From DASVLX01 sp035552275 (lineage in GTDB: Bacteria; Actinomycetota; Actinomycetes; Mycobacteriales; Pseudonocardiaceae), in NCBI GenBank assembly GCA_035552275.1, contig DASZLR010000224.1, positions 1-27,455 of the forward strand: a stretch of DNA of 27,455 nt, read 5' to 3'. A program made the position numbers and the translations under genes. Positions 1 through 6,922 of this stretch are shown here, piece after piece. How positions within the stretch are numbered: position 1 is the first letter of the stretch; every line of letters starts with the position of its first letter. The notes below the pieces were generated by a model. That model did no database searches. It had not been told where the DNA came from and saw nothing but the letters and a program-made list of their open reading frames with translations.

Positions 1-26
1 CTGGCTGTGACCAGGTTGACTCGGGG

Positions 27-440
27 TCAGTCGGTAATCGGCTCTGCCCGCAAGGTCGCCTTCGCCAATCGGAGATCGGTGGTCACCAGCGGAACGTCGA
101 GCTGTGCGGCCAACTCCACGTACAGCGCATCGGACAATCGCATGTCCGAACGCCGTGTCCAAGCCTCGGCCAACAAGCCCGGCAGCATATGACGAGTTAC
201 CGGCATTCTGCCCAACACTGCCAGTCGCTGGTCAACCTCTTCAGCGGAAAGCTTGCCGGCGCGTGACATCCGACCCAATGCCGACAGGACCTCCAAATCC
301 AGATGGGCTGGGGCTGCCAGTACGGCGTCCTCGATCCTTGCTTGCACGGCAGCGGCTCGGGATCGGCCGACCAGTAGGTCCACCATGGCCGAAGCGTCCA
401 CCACTACCTTCTCCGCGCCCTCGCGTGTTGAGTCAGGCAT
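27..440 (-). CDS. vapC: VapC-type PIN-domain ribonuclease toxin
   Basis: A 137-residue protein, the normal size for a VapC toxin, predicted to cleave RNA when released from its antitoxin. The four acidic residues of the PIN active site are in place: D15 in VVDASAMVDLL, E50 in HLDLEVL, D104 in RLSDALY and D122 in TTDLRL. I chose the ATG at 440 because it overlaps the antitoxin stop by 8 bases (ATGCCTGA), the usual translational coupling; a longer reading frame to 494 would run far into the antitoxin. The stop at 27-29 is inside the window, so the gene is complete. The family (type II VapBC) is clear; the RNA target cannot be read from sequence. Confidence 0.9.
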   Translation of the reverse strand: MPDSTREGAEKVVVDASAMVDLLVGRSRAAAVQARIEDAVLAAPAHLDLEVLSALGRMSRAGKLSAEEVDQRLAVLGRMPVTRHMLPGLLAEAWTRRSDMRLSDALYVELAAQLDVPLVTTDLRLAKATLRAEPITD

Positions 441-672
441 CGTCACCGCTTTCGGATTCGTCGCGCACGGCGTCCAGCGCCGCCAACACGTCACTGTGTT
501 CGATCTTCAGCGCGACCGGCGGCAGCGCGGCCACCTCGGTCAGCCAGGTTTTCGTCGCCTGCCGCGCCAGGGCCGCCTCAACCGCCGCCTGTGTCAGTGC
601 GGACACGTTCAGGTGCGCGGCTCGTACCCGCTCGGCCAGTTCGTCTGGGAGGTACACGTTCAATCGGGCCAT
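433..672 (-). CDS. vapB: VapB-type ribbon-helix-helix antitoxin
   Basis: A 79-residue protein that starts with MARLNVYLPDELAERVRAA, a ribbon-helix-helix DNA-binding fold in which the short beta strand RLNVYLP reads the operator. The acidic C-terminus (DESESGDDA) would wrap around the toxin and neutralise it. It lies directly upstream of the PIN toxin and overlaps it by 8 bases. The ATG at 672 sits where the RHH fold begins; longer frames to 723 would add 17 residues without the fold. A TATGAT hexamer ends 6 bases before this ATG, so the transcript may be leaderless. RHH antitoxins normally repress their own operon, and a tandem repeat overlaps this promoter. Confidence 0.85.
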   Translation of the reverse strand: MARLNVYLPDELAERVRAAHLNVSALTQAAVEAALARQATKTWLTEVAALPPVALKIEHSDVLAALDAVRDESESGDDA

Positions 673-692
673 ACACACATCATACACACATT
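672..692 (-). promoter_or_regulatory. vapBC promoter with tandem 10-bp repeat operator
   Basis: On the minus strand the sequence TGTGTGTATG occurs twice with one base between copies, and the second copy ends in the vapB ATG. The -10-like TATGAT (684-679) spans the junction of the two copies. A TTGACA lies at 723-718 but is 33 bases from TATGAT, too far to pair with it. Tandem short repeats over the promoter fit binding by two RHH dimers. The repeat is seen; its use as operator is inferred. Confidence 0.5.
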
Positions 693-854
693 CTCTCGGA
701 GGAACGGTCCGATCGCTTGTCAATGGATCGGTACGCTTAGACTACCGGAATGGTAGACCACCTGCGAGCCAGGACCCCGGAGTTCGCGATGGGGCAGCCG
801 TCGATCCCGCTTGACCATGCACTGCGGGTCGCGGCCGATCTGGAGGATGAGGTG

Positions 855-1505
855 TTAGCGGTAGCTCAGCAGGGCGGCGTGGTCGCCCTCGAAGTGGGCG
901 TGGTCGTTGAACGAGACCAGGCTGGCGCCGCTGCGGCCGTGCACGATCTTGGTGATGCCGGCGTTCACGGTGACCCGGTTGAGGGCCAGGAAACCGGTCG
1001 GCTCGGTTGATCGCAGGCCGAGCAGTTGGCTCACGGCCGCGCCGATCACGCCGCCGGACGTGAACACCACCGCCGACCCGCCCCGGCCCAGGCTCGCCGT
1101 CAACTCCGCCAGCGCCACCGTGACCCGGGCCGCGAACTTCGGCCAGCTCTCCGCGCACGGCGAACTCTCGCCGGCGGCCACCCAGCCGCGCAGTGCAGCG
1201 TCCAAAATAGACTGTGGGCTGCGCCCGGAGCCGATATGGCGGTCGAGAACGTCCACATGATCGTATTCGTTCCACCGCTCGTCCACCTGCGGTTCGACGT
1301 GGATCGCCGCCGTGGCAAGGGTTTCCCGTGCGGTCGACAGCTGCCGGCGCATCGATCCGGACAGCACCACGTCCGGCTGCACCCCACGCCGCCGCAGCTC
1401 CGCGCCGAGCACCGCGGACTGCCGGTGACCCAGCTCGGACAGCACGTCGTAGTCCGCCGCGCCGAACGAAGCCTGGCCGTGCCGGACCAGGTAGACGACG
1501 GCCAT
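855..1505 (-). CDS. Histidine phosphatase (phosphoglycerate mutase-like) family protein
   Basis: A 216-residue single-domain protein with the RHG signature at residues 8-10 (YLVRHGQASFG), whose histidine forms the phosphohistidine intermediate. A later conserved segment (VVFTSGGVIGAAVSQLLG) takes the place of the usual second active-site histidine motif. Family members remove phosphate from small metabolites or proteins. It is the last gene of the minus-strand operon, and its ATG overlaps the stop of the kinase gene by one base (TGATG), so the two are coupled. In this context it could remove phosphate from a CoA ester or from a kinase side product, but the substrate is unknown. Confidence 0.85.
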   Translation of the reverse strand: MAVVYLVRHGQASFGAADYDVLSELGHRQSAVLGAELRRRGVQPDVVLSGSMRRQLSTARETLATAAIHVEPQVDERWNEYDHVDVLDRHIGSGRSPQSILDAALRGWVAAGESSPCAESWPKFAARVTVALAELTASLGRGGSAVVFTSGGVIGAAVSQLLGLRSTEPTGFLALNRVTVNAGITKIVHGRSGASLVSFNDHAHFEGDHAALLSYR

Positions 1506-2578
1506 CAGTGTCCCTGCGCGGCGATGATCCGGCCGCAGCGCCAGCCGAGATAGCCGACCATCACCCAGAACCAGCGGAACGTCGGATTGCGGGTCTGCTT
1601 GTGGTGGTACCGGTAGTAGATCTGCTGTGCGATCGCCGCCAGCCGGAACAACCCGAACACCTCGTAGAACGCCCAGTTCTCGGCGGAGAGCCCCATCGCG
1701 GCGCAGTACCGTTCCACGATCTGCCGGCGGGTCAGCATGCCGGGCAGGTTTGACGGCTGCCGTCGGTTCGCCTGGAACAGCCGGTCGTCGTCCGCCTGCA
1801 CCCAGTACGCCAGCGAGGTGCCGAGGTCCATCAGCGGATCGCCGATGGTGGCCAGCTCCCAGTCGAGCACACCGACCACCGTCAGTGTTTCATCGTTGGG
1901 GGAATCGTCCGGGGCGAGCACGATGTTGTCCAGCCGGAAGTCGTTGTGAATCACACAGGTGCCGACGTCGGCCGGCTCGTGCTCGGCCAACCAGTCCATG
2001 ACGCTTTCGAACCGCGGCACGTTCCAGGTGCGCGCCTGCCGGTATCGCTTGGTCCAGCCGGTGACCTGGCGGTGCACGTATCCGGCGCCCTTGCCGAGAT
2101 CGGCCAGTCCGGTGGCGGCCGGATCGACCTGGTGCAGCTCGACCAGTTTGTCCACAAAGGTCTCCGACAGGACCCGACCTTGATCGGCGTCCAGGGTCAA
2201 TCCGGCCGGCAGCCGGCGGCGCAGGATGGTGCCCGGAATCCGCTCCATCACGTAGAAATCGCCGCCGATGACTGCCTCGTCCTGGCACAGCGCCAGCACC
2301 GCCGGCACGTACGGGTACACCGGAGCGAGTCCTTTTTGGATTCGGTACTCGCGCGCCATGTCATGCGCCCCGGATGCCTTGCGGCCGGCCGGCGGCCGGC
2401 GCAGGATCAGGTCGCGGCCCGGATAGCGCAGCTGATAGGTCAAATTGGACGCGCCGCCGGCGAACTGGGTCACCTCCGGCGGCTCGGCGGGCAACCCGTC
2501 CACCCGGCCCGCCAGCCAACCGTGCACAGTGGACACATCGAAGGCGTCCTCGGCGCGCACCGCCTGACTGTCCGCCAT
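1505..2578 (-). CDS. APH-family phosphotransferase (ACAD10/11- and LvaA-like kinase)
   Basis: A 357-residue kinase-like protein. The glycine-rich N-lobe segment FAGGASNLTYQL is followed by the LRRPP strand, the catalytic loop HNDFRLDN at residues 211-218 and the metal-binding LDWELATIGDPLMDLG at 238-253. This is the phosphotransferase subfamily that accompanies, or is fused to, acyl-CoA dehydrogenases (human ACAD10/11, LvaA of the Pseudomonas levulinate operon). Those kinases phosphorylate the 4-hydroxyl of 4-hydroxyacyl-CoAs; they are not antibiotic resistance enzymes. The start overlaps the stop of the SDR gene by one base (TGATG). Family membership is firm; substrate is inferred from neighbours and subfamily. 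Confidence 0.88.
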   Translation of the reverse strand: MADSQAVRAEDAFDVSTVHGWLAGRVDGLPAEPPEVTQFAGGASNLTYQLRYPGRDLILRRPPAGRKASGAHDMAREYRIQKGLAPVYPYVPAVLALCQDEAVIGGDFYVMERIPGTILRRRLPAGLTLDADQGRVLSETFVDKLVELHQVDPAATGLADLGKGAGYVHRQVTGWTKRYRQARTWNVPRFESVMDWLAEHEPADVGTCVIHNDFRLDNIVLAPDDSPNDETLTVVGVLDWELATIGDPLMDLGTSLAYWVQADDDRLFQANRRQPSNLPGMLTRRQIVERYCAAMGLSAENWAFYEVFGLFRLAAIAQQIYYRYHHKQTRNPTFRWFWVMVGYLGWRCGRIIAAQGH

Positions 2579-3333
2579 CAGCTGAACCTCTTCACCAGTC
2601 CCAGCGGGGCGTACTTCATGACGTAGCTCAGCGGCAGCCACGGCCACGCCGGCGTCATCGCCTCGGCCGGCTCGCGCTCGATCCAGTGCACCATCGAGGC
2701 GACGCCCTTCTTGGTGGACACCAGAAGCGGCGTCTTCTGCGCGACCTTCTGGTTCATTTCGGAGGCGATGTAGCCGGGGTAGACGGTGGTGACCTTGATC
2801 GGCTTGCCGATCATCTCCGACCGGATGCCCTCGGCCAACTGCGCGATGCCGGCCTTCGTCGCCGAATACGTGGTCAGGTTGCGCGGCATCCCGCGCAGCG
2901 CGCTGATGGACGAGATCACCACCAGGTGGCCGGCGTTCTGGTCGCGGAAGATCTCCATCGCCGCCTCGCACTGGGCGAGCCCGGCGACGAAGTTGGTCTG
3001 CGCGGTGGCCAGATTGGCGTCGAACCGGCCCTTGCCGATCGGCTGTCCCTTGCCCAGTCCGGCGTTCACGATCACCCGGTCCACGGTGCCCAGGTCTGCG
3101 CGGAACGCCTTGAACACGTCGAACACCTGCTGGTGGTCGTTGACGTCCAATTCCCGCAGCGACACGGTCAGGCCGGGATTGCGGTCCAGCAGTTCGTCGC
3201 GCAGCTTCTCCAGCCGGTCGGTCCGCCGGGCGCACAGCCCGAGATTGCGGCCCAGCGCGGCGAAGTCCCGGGCCATCTGCTCGCCCAGACCCGAACTCGC
3301 GCCGGTGATCACGATGTTCTTCCGCACGCTCAC
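2578..3333 (-). CDS. Short-chain dehydrogenase/reductase (SDR), first of two
   Basis: A 251-residue classical SDR, predicted to carry out NAD(P)-dependent oxidation or reduction of an alcohol/ketone. It has TGASSGLGEQ near residue 11 (nucleotide binding), NAG, the catalytic serine in VISSISALRG, and the YSATK pair that gives the catalytic Tyr and Lys. The start is a GTG overlapping the preceding SDR stop (GTGA), which also fits the fold; no ATG is available at the right place. In the operon order ACAD, SDR, SDR, kinase, phosphatase, it could reduce a 4-keto acyl-CoA to the 4-hydroxy form (LvaD-like role) or oxidise a later intermediate. The substrate is not determined by the sequence. Confidence 0.88.
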   Translation of the reverse strand: MSVRKNIVITGASSGLGEQMARDFAALGRNLGLCARRTDRLEKLRDELLDRNPGLTVSLRELDVNDHQQVFDVFKAFRADLGTVDRVIVNAGLGKGQPIGKGRFDANLATAQTNFVAGLAQCEAAMEIFRDQNAGHLVVISSISALRGMPRNLTTYSATKAGIAQLAEGIRSEMIGKPIKVTTVYPGYIASEMNQKVAQKTPLLVSTKKGVASMVHWIEREPAEAMTPAWPWLPLSYVMKYAPLGLVKRFS

Positions 3334-4127
3334 GTGGTCGTTCCCTCCTCGGCGTCCTGCTTGTCCAGTTTCCGCTTGACCTTCAGCCAGCGGGCACGCA
3401 CCTGGCGGTCCACCAGCCACGGCGCGAATCGCTTGACGGCGACCGCGATCCGGCCCTCGCGATGCGTCAGCACCAGGAACCTGTTGTCCCGCACCGCGTC
3501 GAACACCTGGCCGGCGACGTCCTCGGCGCTCACCTTGCCGGCGCTGATCATCTTGTGCGCGGCTTCGGCCAGCACCGGGTCCGGACTGCGCAGCCGGCTG
3601 CCGAGGCTGGTCGGCACGAACGCCGGGCACACCACCGTGGTGCGCACGCCGTAGGGCGCCAGCTCGTAGCGCAGCGTCTCGGACAGCGAGATCACGCCGC
3701 TCTTGCTCACGTTGTAGGAGTCCATGCCCGGCAGGTTCATCAGTCCGGCCAGCGAAGCCATGTTCACCAGATGCCCGTGGCCCTGGCGCTTGAACATCGG
3801 CACGAACGTGCGACAGCCGCGCACCACACCCTTGAGATTGATGTCCAGGATCCAGTCCCAGTCCGCCATCGAGAGGCGCTCGATGCGGCCCGCCGAGGCC
3901 ACACCGGCGTTGTTGACCAGCACGTCCAGGCCGTCCCACTCGCGCTCGACCCAGTCCCGCACCCGGGCCCAGTCCTCGTCCGAGCGGACGTCCAGTTTCT
4001 GGAAGGGGACAGCCGAGTCGGCCGGCTCGTTGATGTCGGCGATCAGGACTTTCGCGCCGTCGGCGGCGAACCGCGCGGCGATCGCGGCGCCGAGGCCGGC
4101 CGATCCACCGGTCACCAGAATTCTCAT
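3330..4127 (-). CDS. Short-chain dehydrogenase/reductase (SDR), second of two
   Basis: A 265-residue classical SDR with TGGSAGLG close to the N-terminus, NNAGVASAG, the serine in LVNMASLAGL and YNVSK as catalytic Tyr/Lys. It is clearly diverged from the neighbouring SDR rather than a recent duplicate. The C-terminal tail is basic and ends in a charged stretch (KVKRKLDKQDAEEG), beyond the usual SDR end. Its ATG overlaps the ACAD stop (TGATG), and its own stop overlaps the next SDR start. Two SDRs of different sequence in one acyl-CoA operon suggest two separate redox steps, or one step and one accessory activity. Confidence 0.88.
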   Translation of the reverse strand: MRILVTGGSAGLGAAIAARFAADGAKVLIADINEPADSAVPFQKLDVRSDEDWARVRDWVEREWDGLDVLVNNAGVASAGRIERLSMADWDWILDINLKGVVRGCRTFVPMFKRQGHGHLVNMASLAGLMNLPGMDSYNVSKSGVISLSETLRYELAPYGVRTTVVCPAFVPTSLGSRLRSPDPVLAEAAHKMISAGKVSAEDVAGQVFDAVRDNRFLVLTHREGRIAVAVKRFAPWLVDRQVRARWLKVKRKLDKQDAEEGTTT

Positions 4128-5362
4128 CACCGCTCCTTGTACTTGGCGAGCTCGATCCGGGCCACCACGCCGAGATGCACCTCGTCCGGGCCGTCGGCCA
4201 GCCGCAGCGCGCGGGCGCTGACGAACGCGGCGGTCAGCGGGAAATCCTCGGACAGCCCGGCGCCGCCGTGCAACTGGATCGCCATGTCCACGATCTCCTG
4301 GGCCATCGCCGGCACCGTCGCCTTGACCTGCGACAGCTCGGAGAGCGCGCCCGCTGGACCGACTGTGTCCAGCAGCCAGGCCGTCTGCAACACCTGCAAC
4401 CGGGCGCCGTTGATGGCGATCCGGGCCCGAGCGATGCGCTCCCGATTGCCGCCCAGGTTGGCCAGCGGCTTGCCGAACGCGGTCCGCTCGACGGCGCGCC
4501 GGCAGGCCAGTTCCAGCGCCAGCTCGGCCAGCCCGATCAACCGCATGCAGTGGTGGATCCGGCCCGGCCCGAGCCGACCCTGGCCGATCTCGAAGCCCCG
4601 GCCGGGGCCGCCGATGATCGCGCTGGCCGGCAGCCGGACATCGGTGAACGAGACCTCGCCGTGCCCGTGCGGCTCGTCGTGGTACCCGAACAGCGGCAGC
4701 ATCCGCTCGACCTTGACGCCCGGCGTGTCCATCGGCACCAGGACCATCGAGTGCTGGGCGTACCGGTGCGCGGTCGGATCGGTCAGTGCCATGAAGATGA
4801 GGAACTCGCAGCGCGGATGGCCGACGCCGGTGCTCCACCACTTGCGGCCGTTGAGCACCACCTGGTCGCCGTCCAGGACGGCGGTGGCCGACATGTTGGT
4901 GGCGTCCGAGGACGCGACGTCCGGCTCGGTCATACAGAACGCGGACCGGATCTCGCCGTCCAGCAGCGGTTTCAGCCAGCGGGCCCGCTGCTCGTCGCTG
5001 CCGTAGTGCAGCAACACCTCGGCGTTGCCGGTGTCCGGGGCGGCGCAGTTGAAGACCTCCGGCGCGAGCAGCGAGCGACCCGTCGCCTCGGCCAGCGGCG
5101 CGTACTCCACATTGGACAACCCGACGCCGTACGTGTCGTCGGGCACCAAGCTCTGCGCGGCGTCGGGCAGAAAGAGGTTCCACAGTCCCTCGGCCCGCGC
5201 CTGCCGCTTGAGGTCTTCCATGATCGGCGGCGGCGACCAGGGATCGTCCTGCGCCCGGAGCGTGTTGATGTAGTCGCGCTCGACGGGCGTGATCCGTTCG
5301 CGGATGAACCCCTCGACGCGCTCCAGATAGTCCCGCGCCCGTGCCGAGTGTTGGAACTCCAC
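4127..5362 (-). CDS. Acyl-CoA dehydrogenase family protein (ACAD10/11 subfamily)
   Basis: A 411-residue FAD enzyme of normal acyl-CoA dehydrogenase length. The flavin/substrate region FCMTEPDVASSDATN, the WWSTG segment, RTAFGKPLA and QLHGGAGLSEDFPL are all present. Near the C-terminus it reads LRLADGPDEVH, where typical dehydrogenases have a YEGT motif carrying the catalytic glutamate; an Asp-containing ADGPDEVH is what I recall for the ACAD10/11 subfamily. In that group the enzyme works with a kinase to turn 4-hydroxyacyl-CoA into an enoyl-CoA. It starts at GTG 5362 and is the first gene of the leftward operon, just behind the TetR operators. Confidence 0.9.
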   Translation of the reverse strand: MEFQHSARARDYLERVEGFIRERITPVERDYINTLRAQDDPWSPPPIMEDLKRQARAEGLWNLFLPDAAQSLVPDDTYGVGLSNVEYAPLAEATGRSLLAPEVFNCAAPDTGNAEVLLHYGSDEQRARWLKPLLDGEIRSAFCMTEPDVASSDATNMSATAVLDGDQVVLNGRKWWSTGVGHPRCEFLIFMALTDPTAHRYAQHSMVLVPMDTPGVKVERMLPLFGYHDEPHGHGEVSFTDVRLPASAIIGGPGRGFEIGQGRLGPGRIHHCMRLIGLAELALELACRRAVERTAFGKPLANLGGNRERIARARIAINGARLQVLQTAWLLDTVGPAGALSELSQVKATVPAMAQEIVDMAIQLHGGAGLSEDFPLTAAFVSARALRLADGPDEVHLGVVARIELAKYKER

Positions 5363-5412
5363 GTGATCACCGCCGATCAGTGTTGTCTGGCCTAGGTTCG
5401 TCTGGTCCAGCC

Positions 5413-5467
5413 TTGTTGAGCACTGCTCAACAACAACGTAGCATCATTGTTGAGCAGTGCTCAACAG
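5413..5467. promoter_or_regulatory. Paired TetR operators and divergent promoter region
   Basis: Two near-identical palindromes flank the divergent start region: TGTTGAGCACTGCTCAACA (centre 5423) and TGTTGAGCAGTGCTCAACA (centre 5457), centres 34 bp apart. They differ only in the central base. Each contains a TTGAGC that can act as a -35: rightward TTGAGC at 5417 with TAGCAT at 5439 (spacing 16), leftward TTGAGC near 5464 with TACGTT after 18 bases. A repressor on both sites would shut both promoters. The palindromes are directly visible; the promoter calls are inference. Confidence 0.8.
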
Positions 5468-5480
5468 GAAGGTTTCAGCG

Positions 5481-6059
5481 ATGACCGCGACCGGCGTTCG
5501 GCTGTCGGCGGACGACCGGCGCCGGCAGTTGGTCGGCATCGGCCTACAACTGCTCACCGACCGGCCGATCGAGGATGTCACCATCGACGAGGTGGCCGGG
5601 ATCGCCGGCATCTCCCGAAGCCTGCTGTTCCACTACTTCCCGACCAAGCGCGACTACCACATCGCGGTGGTCCGGGCCGCCTGCCGACGACTGCTGCGGG
5701 CCACCGAACCCGATCCGGGCGCCGGCGCGGACGAGCAGGTGCGGGCCACCATCGACGGATTCCTCAGCTTCGTGCAGCGCCGCCGCGAGCCCTATCTGGC
5801 CCTGGTGCGCGGCCGCTCGGGCGTCGAATGGGTGCAGCCGATCTACGACGAGGTGCGCGAACGGCTGGTCGAGCGGGTGATAGTGGGCGCCGACGGCACC
5901 CACGATGGCCCGCTGTCCAGGCTGGTGATCCGGGGCTGGCTCGCGCTGGTCGAGGAAACCGCGCTGATCTGGAGCCGCGCACCGGTCGGGGACCGGGCGG
6001 CCGTGGTCGAGTACCTGGCCGGCGCGCTCAGCGACCTGCTCTGTCGCGGTGTCGGCTGA
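5481..6059 (+). CDS. TetR/AcrR-family transcriptional regulator
   Basis: A 192-residue regulator with an N-terminal TetR helix-turn-helix at about residues 14-58 (TIDEVAGIAGISRSLLFHYFPTKRDY), followed by a helical ligand-binding half. I chose ATG 5481 because AGGAAGG lies 8-14 bases upstream; an in-frame GTG at 5457 would lie inside the second palindrome. It diverges from the ACAD operon across two matching palindromes, so it most likely represses itself and that operon. The ligand may be an acyl-CoA of the pathway, as for other TetR proteins beside fatty-acid genes, but nothing in the sequence identifies it. Confidence 0.92.
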   Translation: MTATGVRLSADDRRRQLVGIGLQLLTDRPIEDVTIDEVAGIAGISRSLLFHYFPTKRDYHIAVVRAACRRLLRATEPDPGAGADEQVRATIDGFLSFVQRRREPYLALVRGRSGVEWVQPIYDEVRERLVERVIVGADGTHDGPLSRLVIRGWLALVEETALIWSRAPVGDRAAVVEYLAGALSDLLCRGVG

Positions 6060-6213
6060 CAAGAATCGACACCCGCGATTGTCCGAAATGCACACCCGGG
6101 TGACAAGAATTCGGCCGCTGGGGGAGCCGTCCCTTGCGTGCACTGAGTGACCGCCGATAACTTACCGCTCCGTACCTGAAAGTATCACTGATGTTACGGA
6201 AGGTGTCGGGGAA

Positions 6214-6834
6214 ATGCGTTTCACGCTGAGTAAGAAGTCCGCTGTGCGCGGAGCGGTCGGGCTTGTCGCCGCCGCCGCGGTGGCGGGTGCGGTCGGCCTG
6301 GTCGGTGCCGGCACCGCATCGGCGTCGACCGTCACGGTCGACCTGAAGTACGGCTGCTCGTTCCCGGTCATCGGCGCTCAGACCCTGGACGTCAAGGTCC
6401 AGGCGCGGCTGCCGGACAAGCTGACCGTGGGCAAGGCCGGCGACCCGATTCCGTTCACCGCGGACGTCACCGTGCCGGCGAGCGCCGCCTCGGGTCTGGG
6501 GCTGGTGGGCGCGAAGACGCTGACCGGCTCCGCCGAAGCCGGGCTGACGGCGCAGGACGGCAACCTGACGTTGCCGCTGAACCTGCCGGCCAGCTTCCCG
6601 AACACCACGATCCCGTCGTCGGGCACCTTCACCGTGCACGCCACCGGCGCGGCCCCCGGCGTCGGGCTGCCCAACGCCGGCACCCTCAAGCTCACCCTCG
6701 GCAACATCATCGAGAAGCTGACGCCGTTGACCGCCGACAACAAGCCGACCGGCCTGGGCACGTTCACCTCCACCTGTTCGCTGGCCCAGGGCCAGAACCC
6801 CGTGCTGGGTCAGGTGCCGGTCAGCGCGAGCTGA
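6214..6834 (+). CDS. Secreted DUF6801 domain protein
   Basis: A 206-residue exported protein. The N-terminus has a basic start (RFTLSKKSAVR), a hydrophobic core and an Ala-rich cleavage region ending TASA-STVT, a Sec signal peptide. The mature part begins VDLKYGCSFPVIGAQ and has a second cysteine near the end (TSTCSLAQGQNP), so one disulphide is likely; this arrangement fits DUF6801, an actinobacterial secreted domain of unknown role rich in beta strands. GGAAGG and GGGGAA precede the ATG. It stands alone and is followed by a strong hairpin. I cannot assign a function beyond the cell envelope or outside. Confidence 0.8.
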   Translation: MRFTLSKKSAVRGAVGLVAAAAVAGAVGLVGAGTASASTVTVDLKYGCSFPVIGAQTLDVKVQARLPDKLTVGKAGDPIPFTADVTVPASAASGLGLVGAKTLTGSAEAGLTAQDGNLTLPLNLPASFPNTTIPSSGTFTVHATGAAPGVGLPNAGTLKLTLGNIIEKLTPLTADNKPTGLGTFTSTCSLAQGQNPVLGQVPVSAS

Positions 6835-6857
6835 TTCGCGAGTTGTTCGCCGCCAGG

Positions 6858-6892
6858 ATGGTCCTGCCCGAGCCGGGTGCGGGCAGGACCAT
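6858..6892 (+). terminator. Strong hairpin after the DUF6801 gene
   Basis: A perfect 13-bp stem (ATGGTCCTGCCCG, 6858-6870, with its complement at 6880-6892) and a 9-base loop, 24 bases after the stop codon. There is no run of T, as is common for hairpin terminators in high-GC actinobacteria. It also lies just ahead of the next gene's promoter. Confidence 0.75.
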
Positions 6893-6922
6893 CCCCGGGT
6901 GATCATTGCTACGATGATCGGG

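Noticed and set aside
750..1010. Plus-strand frame beginning MVDHLRARTPEF
   Set aside because: Most of it is antisense to the histidine phosphatase gene. The first 35 residues lie in the free gap 732-854, but no family or clear ribosome site is visible.
1505..2578. Aminoglycoside resistance gene
   Set aside because: The APH fold is present, but the LRRPP, HNDFRLDN and LDWELATIGDPLMDLG pattern and the ACAD/SDR context point to the acyl-CoA-linked kinase subfamily.
1505..3235. Upstream extension of the kinase frame to 576 codons
   Set aside because: The extra N-terminal part overlaps the SDR gene out of frame and is Arg-rich shadow. The ATG at 2578, coupled to the SDR stop, gives a normal-length kinase.
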